DNA of 64,000 nt from Molossus alvarezi (Eukaryota; Chordata; Mammalia; Chiroptera; Molossidae). Below are positions 56,005 through 64,000 of the stretch, piece by piece; position 1 is the stretch's first letter; each line of letters begins with the position of its first letter. A program made the translations under genes and the position numbers. A model generated the notes under the pieces. It was not told the origin of the DNA, made no database searches, and saw only the letters and a list, made by a program, of their open reading frames with translations. The stretch lies in the NCBI GenBank assembly GCA_037176705.1, contig CM073890.1, forward strand, positions 96,648,591-96,712,590, in the 5' to 3' direction.

Positions 56005-57310
56005 ACAGACAATTTTGATAAAGGAAGAAGATGTGCTCAAGGATATGTTTAGCATCTTGTTGGTCCTGTGGTAGTTTATTGGTTATAGCAAGAATGTCAC
56101 TGCACTTCCTGATGTGGAATTCCAGGTCCTCTTCAGTCTACTTATTGGTGATCGGAGCAAAGTGTGCCTTTTCAGAGGAGAATGTCTCATCCTGGTCAGA
56201 CAGCTTTAGTGGGGCAGGTGGCAATCCCCTGAAACTGGGAAGGAAAACAGGGGGCTGGAGGGCTGGCAGCCACATCTCCAACTGAGGGTGGATGAGCTGG
56301 AGAGGTTCATGTTTCCTGCTGAGCCTTCATGACCTTGGAGAGGGAGGGGTCATCCAGCTGGTAGATGGACAGGTGGAAGAGGGTGTGAAGTCTCGTGGGT
56401 CCTCGTCACCCTCCTGGAGACACACTGGGCGTTGCTCTGACAGGGTGGCTATGTCGGGCAGCATCCTGTAGTTGGAACTCTCTGGGTCCTCTGCATCAGT
56501 CTGCTTCAGGTTAGTGTCTTCTGTTGTAAGCCACTGGAAAGCAACATCCATGATTTTGCTGCTTTCTCCTTTATCCAAATGTTGGTCACTGACCATGTGG
56601 CATGAGCCAAGCACTGCCAGCTTCCCACCTCGGTTCTTGGAGTGAGAGAAAGCCAGATGAGTCTATTAAGCGGGAAACAGAACCTGTGGACAGAACGGCC
56701 GCTGCTGGTTCCATAACACTGAATGTGCCACCAGCAGACCTCTAAGTGAGCCTGGGCCTGGTATCCACTGCTCTCCTCCTTGGGGATTCCAGGCACGGCC
56801 CTCCCTGCAGCTGTGCTGGCTTCCCTGGTCAAGGTTCACTGGAAGCTAGAGCTTCTTTAGGATGGAAATACTTATCCATTTCTAAGCACAGCATCATTGT
56901 TAACCAGGACTCCATATTCTTCTCGGAGAAAGGTAGTATTGGTGTCAAACCTGGACTCCCCACCCTCTGCCCGCATCACAAAGATAGCGCCACTGCCCTC
57001 GAAGCATTTCTTCAGGACCTCAGACTCTGCTACCGTCAGTCTTTCCATTGGCCCAGCTGTAATCTGCAATTCCACCCCAATTAACCTCTCAGGGTGATTT
57101 CATCTTTTAAGCTCCGAATATTCCAATTGCTCCAAAGTCTCTTCTGCATGGATTTATGGCCACTGTTGGTGGTAAAGACTCCCGTTGAGTGTGCTCTGAA
57201 AAGATCAGTTCTCCGAAGCTCTTTCTCCTCTGTAAGCTCAGGCCCAGTGACCACCGTCCTCACCTGACGCCGCCCAGCATCCTGGTATCCAAGGCCGCTT
57301 AGCAACGGCA
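56005..57310 (-). pseudogene. IFT52P: IFT52 processed pseudogene
   Basis: IFT52 is a core IFT-B subunit of the intraflagellar transport train that builds cilia. Read on the minus strand, this is an intron-less, collinear copy of nearly the whole coding sequence with some 5' untranslated sequence. Recognisable peptides in order are EKELRRTDLF (about 57225), KSMQKRLWSNW, SLKDEIT, GGESRFDTNT (about 56965), EEYGVLVNNDAV, KYFHPKEAL (about 56860), AVPGIPKEESSG, VCFPLNR-like (about 56680), GSCHMVSDQ (about 56605), KIMDVAFQWLTT, DAEDPE, and QQDAKHILEH-like near 56040. Many frameshifts and stops break it, and the start codon is lost. The parental protein is about 437 residues. Only the last 20-odd codons and the 3' untranslated region are missing. 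No poly(A) tract is seen at the 3' side. Confidence 0.93.
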
Positions 57311-57555
57311 GAGGCTGATGCAATATCCCTTTTTAAAAGTTCCTTCAAACTTCTTCCAACCAGATTGCTGCCCCTGTGTAGAAAAACTGGAGTCCACTGG
57401 CTAAAACCCCTCTAATTACTTCACACAGCTGGCTGAGCTCAAATGCCAACCCTTCAGACAGGAGCAGTGTCATATTCTTCTCCACCACAGTCACTTTTCA
57501 CGACTGTGTTTTAACTTCTTCATACCACTTGTAATTGTCGTTGATGAATTTATCT
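57311..57555. other. Unassigned spacer
   Basis: Nothing recognisable. Confidence 0.4.
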
Positions 57556-57559
57556 CCGT

Positions 57560-57715
57560 CGCTGTCTACTCATTTGTTTTTGCGTGTGAGATTGTAAGCA
57601 CAATGAGAGCAGGAATTTTGCCTGGTTTTTCCCTATTATATCCTCAACTCTTAGAACAGTGCCTGATACACAGTGGGCATCTCTCAGACATCCACATGTT
57701 GAATGCTTAAAAATT
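57560..57715 (+). mobile_element. L2: L2 LINE 3' terminus
   Basis: 'gagattgtaagcacaatgagagcaggaattttgcctgg' region (57588), 'ctcaactcttagaacagtgcctgatacacagtgggc' region (57643) and 'catgttgaatgctt' are the L2 terminus. Confidence 0.85.
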
Positions 57716-57954
57716 TCTTCACTTGACAAAATCGGATCTTTGGCCCAATTCTGAACCAGATGACCTGAACAATTATATTTAGCAGTTATATGACCATTTC
57801 ATCTGCCCTCTAACCAGTAGTTTCTCAGAATATTTAAATCTTGCTCTATTTATAACAAGACACTTTTAAATAAAAGCAAATGAATAGGCTAGGAAACACA
57901 AAATTATCTTTATTAGAATGGTACTTTTAGGCCCAAGTAATAAAAAGTGGAAGT

Positions 57955-58140
57955 CATCAATTCCCTATCCTTTTCCCCAGGTCTGATGAACGGCTCCATC
58001 ATTCGCCCTATTCATTGCTCCGGCTAGAAATTCAGAAGTCATCTGCGATCTACACTGTTCTATCTCCCTTGCCCCTCCACATTCAAAGACTCATTGTGCT
58101 TCTTAAATAACTTTTCTGTCTGTTCACAATGGTGCCCACT
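57955..58140 (+). mobile_element. L2: L2 LINE fragment
   Basis: 'ggctccatcattcgccc' (57994), 'gctagaaattcagaagtcatctgcgatc' region (58022), 'atctcccttgcccctccac' match the L2 'gccagaaacctgggagtcatcctagactcc' segment. Confidence 0.6.
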
Positions 58141-58249
58141 CAAATTCTGATTTCATTATGTCTCAACCAGTATGCACTCAATGTATTTTGTTGAATTTGA
58201 AATGTTCTTCATTTTGGCTATAAAGTTTCTTTCTTTAAGATGTAGTTTA

Positions 58250-58466
58250 GCCCAGCCATTGTGGCTCAGTGGTTGAGTGTTGACCCACGCACTAAGAGGT
58301 CGCCGGTTCAATTCCTGGTCAGGGCACATGCCCAGGTTGTGGGCCCAGTTCCCAGTGGGAGGCATGGAGGAGGTGGCCAATCAATGTTCTCCCTCATCGA
58401 TGTTTCTATTTCTCTCTCCCTCTTCCTTTCTCTGTCTCTAAAATCAATAAAGAAAAAAAAATTTTA
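58250..58466 (+). mobile_element. Ves: Ves SINE, short-tail type, with 10-bp duplication
   Basis: 'cccagccattgtggctcagtgg', B box 'ccggttcaattcc', 'gggcacatgcccaggttgtg', 'caatcaatgttctccctcatcg' region, end 'ctaaaatcaataaag' and A tail. Duplication 'atgtagttta' is perfect at 58240-58249 and 58467-58476. Confidence 0.97.
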
Positions 58467-58476
58467 ATGTAGTTTA

Positions 58477-59805
58477 AGTATCTCATCATTTTGTGATATT
58501 TTAAAGAATAATCATGTTTTAAAAAAAATCAAAGAATTGTCAAATAGTCCTAAAAAAAACTATTGAAAAGAAAGTATCTTGAGGGTACTTTTCATGGCAA
58601 AGCAGACTAAATTTTAAGTAATACTGTAAGACAAAACAATAGCAATATGGAGCTAATTGCATTGTGGAAAACTCACATTTTTCAAGTGGTGTAATTAGGC
58701 AGTTTCATAGTACTATTGCTTGTATTTAATTAGGATCAACTAACTTGGCTACTAATTATTTTTATCAAAGAAAGCAATCTTGAGAGTTCTAGATATTTAT
58801 GGTTTTAAATATTCTCATTACTTGCTCTTTTGGCAGAGCAAAAGGGATATTTGGATATTTCTACTGTAAAGTAAACATATAGAAAATAATGGACTAGTTG
58901 AAACACTTTTTAAAATTTACATGCCAAGGAGTTGAAAACTCACTATTATTATTTTAATTTAATTTACTATTATTTAATTTATTATTCATTTATTTATTTT
59001 GAAACTTACAAGGAGGGCTTAGTTTTTTGTTTTTGTTTTTTTTTCACCACTGCACACCTCATACAGTGATACTTTTCTTATTATGGAGAAATACATTAAT
59101 ATAAAAGCACAAAAAATTAATATTATTTTCAGCAGTTGATTTTTAAACCAAGTCGATGTGAAAAGAAATAGTACTGTCTACAAGTTAAGATTTGTTGTGC
59201 CACATAATGGAATTTGACAAGGCTGGAGAGATTTCAAGTCCTAATGAGTACTGTATGAATACTAACAGAAATACCGTGGGGAACGGCTGAGCTGGCCAGA
59301 ATCGGATTTGGAAGCAGCAGGAGTAACACATCCTGGCAACCAGGTCTGCTTGTTTAGAGTTTGAGACTTGAACAACAATATAAATAAGACACTCAACAAC
59401 ATCACATTTCAGAATCAATACATTTTGTATTCAGCTTTTCAGAACAACTGGTTCTCTTGATCGGTCTCTGAGAACACAGTGTTCCTTAATACTTGCTTCT
59501 TGACCCTCTGCCCTCGGCTTCCTTCCTCTTCTCCCTGATCACAACCTGTTGCTATGTCTACCACTCTGGTCTCTCTCCATTCTTTCTCTCCTCATTTACC
59601 CCTGCTGACCACTACTTCCTCTGGGTTTCTTAGACTGAATTTCCTCCTTTCCTTCTTGCTTCTGTGGGTATCCTGGTTTCCTCAGCCAAGTTCTTTTAGT
59701 TTGATGCCAAACCTCTGAAGTTTCCTTCTCCCTACAGCCAGTTGATCCACTGACATCCTCAGGCAGCCTCTGCTCACTCTCTCTTAGGTTTCTAACCTCA
59801 CACGC
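58477..59805. other. Unassigned; 58.60-58.80 kb is a candidate conserved block
   Basis: No repeat or gene recognised. The part 58640-58760 is rich in TAATTA-type words ('gagctaattgcattgtgg', 'tgtaattaggcagtttc', 'atttaattaggatc'). 59480-59800 is pyrimidine-rich on the plus strand. Confidence 0.35.
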
Positions 59806-59807
59806 CA

Positions 59808-60040
59808 GCATTCACCTTTTATTGAGCAATTACTAGGTGCCAGGCAGGAGCACAAAAAGTTTCATATAGACTATATCATTTATACCTCACATGAACCCTA
59901 TGAGGTGCGTATTATTAACTCTATTTTTTGGATGAAAAAGCTGAGGCTCGAAAAGCTTAAGTATCTTGTGCCCAAGTATCATGAGATTGATACTTGTCCG
60001 TGCCAGGACTTGAATCCCATTGAGTCTCACCATTAAACAC
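59808..60040 (-). mobile_element. MIR: MIR SINE, antisense, near full length
   Basis: 'ttattgagcaattactaggtgccaggcagg' region, 'atacctcacatgaaccctatgaggtgcg' region (59882), 'aaaaagctgaggctcgaaaagc' (59935), 'ccaggacttgaatccc' (60003). Confidence 0.88.
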
Positions 60041-61145
60041 TATGGAATATTGGCCCTCCATTTGTTAAGCATTCATAGAGCAAGAACTTGCCTTGACCTT
60101 ATGCTGTGATTTCCTTAATTTCCAACTCGTTCATAAGACTTAGTTTCTGTCTTGTACTGTGTCACTGCGTTCCTCTATATCTGAGTTTCTGCACTGTCAC
60201 CCAATTATTCCCTGTCCTCTTGGCCTAGCGAGGAGGGACCAGGGAGAGCTGGAAAGAAAAGCATGTGTGATGTGTAGCTGTATTTTGCACATTCCAGGTG
60301 TTTGATGAGCAGTGTCCTGTCCTGTAATGACATTCCTGGGTCTGGAGACTCCGTTATGAACTCATAAGTGTTGGGTCACAAATCAATGGTCAAGCTGGGA
60401 GAGGGTGATGCTGGAGTCTCCAAAGGAACCAGTTTCGGTCTCAGTACCAGTGTGAGCACTGTGACAGAATATGGTACCGTGGGTGTGTTACTCCCCCTCC
60501 TCTGATCTAGTCGATTTGTGTCTCCTGAACCAGATTTCTTCTCTGGTGTGGTCTTGGTTTGGGCCACAGCCACGCTCTGGTTTTCTCTTCACCTGTCACT
60601 CTGATTGCATGACTGACTTTGCCATTGCAGTTCCCCCTGTCCTCACAGGAACATGACTTCCACCCCAGCCACCCCACAGGTAATTAGCCTGCATTTTTCA
60701 ACATCAGTGCCCCTGGGCCTTCTGCTTGCCCTGTCCTCTGCACATCCCCTCTCCATGGGCTACTGCTTCAGCTCTTAGCTTCTCAGTCTACCCTCCCCTC
60801 TAAGGTCAGGAGGGCCAGGTTTTTACAAAAGACAGGCTTCCCTTCAGCAACCCTTCAAATCTGTGTATTTGCTAAGATCTTACCTCCGGCTTCTCCTTTG
60901 CACAAATCTCCCTAGGGACTCATTTCTTCTCATACTTTCTCATGGTTTTCTCATCACTTCTAAATCTCTCAAGCAATGAGTGTCTCTTTTGAGACCTTTT
61001 CCTATTCTGAGTCTTCTCACTCTGCATAAAAGGAATTCAAGGATCTATTTCTTGCATTTCTTTCTTGCTTGTTTGCTATGGCTTCTGATCCAAAAAATAA
61101 AATAAAATAAAATCACAGTATCTGTTCTGATTTCCCAATTGCACT
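60041..61145. other. Unassigned sequence
   Basis: No repeat family or gene can be supported. Opposing 61- and 65-codon frames at 60376-60656 are not recognisable. Confidence 0.4.
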
Positions 61146-61149
61146 CATT

Positions 61150-63635
61150 CTTTTGGCTGTGAACTTCACTGAGGAATAATAAACATACAATAAAATGCCT
61201 TCCTCTTAAGTGTACAATTTGCTGAGTAATGATAAATGCAGATACCTGTGACAATGACCTCAGTCAGGCTGCAAAACATGCCCATCACCAGGGGAGTTCC
61301 CTTCTGCAGCTTTGCAGTCAGTCCCTCATCCCTACCCAGTCCTGGCCCCAGGAAGTTAGTATTCTCTTCTCTGTTACATAGATTCATGTTATCTGTTCCT
61401 AAATCTGATATAAATAATATAGAATGTATTCTTGCATTGGTTTTTTTTTTTTATCTCAGGGTAGCATTTTTGTATCAGTAGGTTGTTTCTTTTTGTTGCT
61501 AAATAACATTGTGTTTGAGGATCTAACACAATTTGTCATTCATCCGTTGATGGATTTCCAGGTTTGGCTATTTCCCTTTTCTCTTGTCCTCTCCTCTTAT
61601 TTTTTCATGCCCTCCCCCTTCATTCATTCTCTCTCTCTCTCTCTTTAACTTTTATTTTGAGATCATTATAGATTCACATGCAGTAGTAAGAACTAATTCA
61701 GAAAGATCCAATGTACCTTTCATTCAGTTTCCCCTAGCACAGCATACAGAGTACAGTCAATAATATTACAATAACTATGTATAGTATCAGGTGGGTACTG
61801 GAAATATCAGGGGAACCTTTTGTAGTATATGATTATCTAACCACTATACTGTATACCTGAAACAAAAACAAAATAATTAATGTAAACTGTAATTGAAAAA
61901 TAAAATTAAAAGAGCTATAGTAAAGTAGCACAACCAAGATATTGACATTAATATAGTCAAGATATATAACATTTTTATTGTCACAAGAATCCCTTTTGTT
62001 ATCATTACATAGTTATAGCCACTTCCCACACTCTCACACTCCTTCCTTAATTCCAGGCAATGGCTAATCTATTCTCCATTTCTATAATATTTCCATCTCA
62101 AGAATATTATGTAAATGGAATAATACAGCAGTATTCTTTTGGGTTTCTTTTTGTTTGTTTGTTTTTTTAACTCAGCATAATGCTCTGGAGATTGATCCAG
62201 GTCATTGGCTACATTAAAAATGTGTTCCTTTTTATTGTTGCATAGTATTCCATGAGACCACTGTAACCTAATTTGTTTAAGCAATTACCCACTGAAAGAT
62301 ATCTGGGTTGTTTTCTGATTCTAGTCTAATATAAATAAAGCTTGTATAACATTTTTATACAGGTTTTAGTATGAATATAGATTTTCATTTCTCTGGAACA
62401 AATGTCCGAAGGATAATTTCTGAATCATGTGGTAGTTGAATTTCTTCCTTTCCTTTCCTTTCCTTTTCTTTCTTTTCTTCTTTCCTATTCTTTTCAAGAA
62501 ACAGCCAAACTGGTTTCCAGAGAGGATGACGTATCGTTTTACATCCCCACCATATGAGTGATCTGATTTCACAATATCCTCACTAGTGTTTGGTGTTGTC
62601 ATATTTTAAAATTATAGTAATTTCGAAAGTGTGCAGTGACATCGCATTATGGTTTTAACATGCACTTCCCTAATGGCTAATGGTCTTAAACATCTTTTCT
62701 TGTGTTCATTTGCCATCTCTATATTCTATGTCTTTGGCTACTTTCTGTAGGGATTATTTATGTTTTTAGTGTTGATTTTTGAAAGTCTTAAAAAATATGT
62801 TCTAGATACTATAACATTTTTGTCAGATATGAGGTTTGCAGATATTTTTCCCAAGTGTGTCTTTTCGTCCTCTTAACTGGGTCTTTCACAGAGCAAACAT
62901 TTTAAGTTTGGTGAAATCCAGTTTATCAATTTTCCCCTTATGCATCAAGCTTTTATTGTGACTTAGAAGTCTTTTCCTAGTTCTAGATCTTGAAGATGTC
63001 TTCCTATGATTTTTCTAAAGCTTCATAGATGTATGTGTTACATTTAAGCTCATACTTCATTCTGCATTCATTTTTCTGTAAGGTATGAGATTTACAGCAA
63101 TGTCTCTCCCCCCCTCTTTCTTCTTCCCTCTCTTTTTCAGCCTAGGCTGTCCAATTGCTTTAGCATTATTTGTTAGAAATACCATCTTTCCTTCTTTTAT
63201 TTTTTGTTTACCTTTGTCAAAAATCATTTGGGCATTTCCCTGGGCTCTCTAATCTGTTCCATGCATCTATGTGTTTATCCCTCATCCAACGCTTCGCATT
63301 CTTGATTTCTATACCTGTATAATAAGCTTTGAAATCAGGTAATCTTGATGCCTTCCACATTATTCTTCTGTACCATAATTGTCTTAGCTATTCTAGTTCC
63401 TCTGCCTTTCTACATAAATTTTAGAATAATCTCGTCTATTATCTACAGAAACCCGTGCTGGAATTTTGATAGAAACTGTGTTAAACCTATATATCAGTTT
63501 GGGGAAATTTGACATCTTTCTATACTGAGTCTTCCAATCCAGTATTATATTCTGTCTCATCATTTATTTAGCAATTTGATTTCTTTCATCAACTTATGTA
63601 ATTTTAAGCATACAAATCCTGAACATGTTTTGATG
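61150..63635 (-). mobile_element. L1: L1M LINE 3' region, antisense, composite
   Basis: A long inverted L1M 3' region: 'aacttcactgaggaataat' (61163), 'cttttattttgagatcatta' (61653), 'agattgatccaggtcattgg' (62189), 'gcatagtattccatgagacc' (62240), 'ccaaactggtttccagagagg' (62506), 'gatatgaggtttgcagatat' (62826), 'atcaagcttttattgtgac' (62945), 'taccatctttccttctttta' region (63181), 'gaaatcaggtaatcttgatgcc' (63332), 'aaacccgtgctggaattttg' (63449). It is nested with a sense L1 end at 61.74 kb, and simple CT and CTTTC tracts lie at 61620 and 62445. Confidence 0.85.
61740..61912 (+). mobile_element. L1: L1 3' end, sense, nested in antisense L1M
   Basis: 'cagtcaataatattacaataac', 'gattatctaaccactatactgtatacctgaaac' region and 'ttaatgtaaactgtaattgaaaaataaaatt' region form the L1 3' terminus seen in laurasiatherian L1s. 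The antisense L1M words resume with 'agtagcacaaccaagatattgac' (61925). Confidence 0.8.
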
Positions 63636-63792
63636 AGGGAGAAAAGCATTGATCAGCTGCCTCCTGCATGCCTCCCACCAGGGACTGAGCCCACAGCCTG
63701 GGCTCAGGAATGTGCCCTGACCAGGAACTGAGCTGGTGACCCTTCAGTGTACAGGACGACACCCAACCAACTGAGGCACACAGGCCCTGGCT
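63636..63792 (-). mobile_element. Ves: Ves SINE, short-tail type, tail lost
   Basis: 'aagcattgatcagctgcctcctgcatgc' region, 'gcccacagcctgggc', 'tgtgccctgaccaggaac', head 'caactgaggcacacaggcc'. The A-tail side is missing and divergence is higher than in the other copies. Confidence 0.85.
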
Positions 63793-64000
63793 GCTCTTTT
63801 TTTTTTTTCCCCACACCCCAAACCCCAGATAAAAAGCAAGTATGGCATACCTTCCTTTCTTCCTCCTGAATATCCTTCTACCCTCTTTTGACCACACTCC
63901 TTACCCTTTTTAGCTATAGATTCTGGAGACACAACTTTTTCCAAATGCAACTTCTCTACCCTCAGCCTTGTCTTACCAAAAGCTGCGGACAACTCCTCAG
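63793..64000. other. Unassigned sequence at window edge
   Basis: A T run and unremarkable DNA. An 82-codon minus-strand frame here overlaps the Ves and is not a gene. Confidence 0.4.

Noticed and set aside
1..64000. CRISPR arrays, bacterial-type operons, ribosome-binding sites
   Set aside because: No regularly spaced repeats of that kind occur and the sequence is plainly mammalian; the tandem repeats are microsatellites.

Overview
This window is mammalian nuclear DNA, almost certainly from a bat. The strongest sign is about 17 copies of the tRNA-derived Ves SINE. Each has a tRNA-like head with A and B boxes, a body ending in a pyrimidine run, and an A-rich or 'aggtgaggat'-type tail, and many lie between target-site duplications. 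Two Ves types are mixed. One ends in 'cctcaggtgaggat'-like tails. The other begins 'cagccggtgtggctcagtgg'-like and ends 'aaaatcaataaa'. Ancient placental repeats (L2, MIR, MER5/MER20-type hAT elements, MLT1 LTRs, L1M) make up most of the other recognisable sequence. I see no clear Helitron, piggyBac or young mariner copy, which mildly argues against a Myotis-like genome and for another yangochiropteran family (inference).

I found no functional protein-coding gene, rRNA, true tRNA or CRISPR array. Nearly all open frames are short, occur on both strands, and are chance or repeat-derived. The two coding relics are a processed, decayed IFT52 copy on the minus strand (about 56.0-57.3 kb) and the broken ORF1 of a LINE-1-derived HAL1 (half-L1) on the minus strand (45.4-48.1 kb). 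The window is therefore intergenic or deep intronic; I cannot tell which.

Layout: 0-9.9 kb is mostly unassigned sequence with a CA microsatellite, a GC-richer segment of unknown nature (2.1-2.9 kb), a MIR and two L2 pieces. 9.9-17.5 kb holds Ves, L2 and MIR copies. 18.5-20.3 kb is a dense nest of hAT-Charlie MITE fragments with a Ves and an MLT1 scrap inserted. 22.2-24.2 kb has an antisense L1 5' region (split by a Ves) facing a sense L1 3' end. 27.2-28.9 kb is a long L2 split by an LTR-like insert. 31-39 kb is the Ves-richest part, with an MLT1 LTR and L1 3' ends that look twin-primed. 39-45 kb has MIRs, an L1/HAL1 3' end and microsatellites. 45.4-48.1 kb is the complete HAL1 insertion with its duplication. 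49-53.5 kb has MIRs, an MLT1 LTR with a perfect 5-bp duplication, Ves and L1M. 55.5-58.5 kb has L2, the IFT52 retrocopy and Ves. 59.8-64 kb ends in MIR and a long antisense L1M with a nested sense L1 3' end.

Repeat family names come from recalled consensus features, not from a library search, so subfamily assignment is approximate. Boundaries are good to a few bases where a target-site duplication is quoted and otherwise to tens of bases. No dramatic new system is visible. The items most worth a second look are the complete HAL1 with its in-frame heptad minisatellite and antisense ORF, the IFT52 retrocopy, and a few AT-rich non-repeat blocks that could be conserved regulatory DNA.
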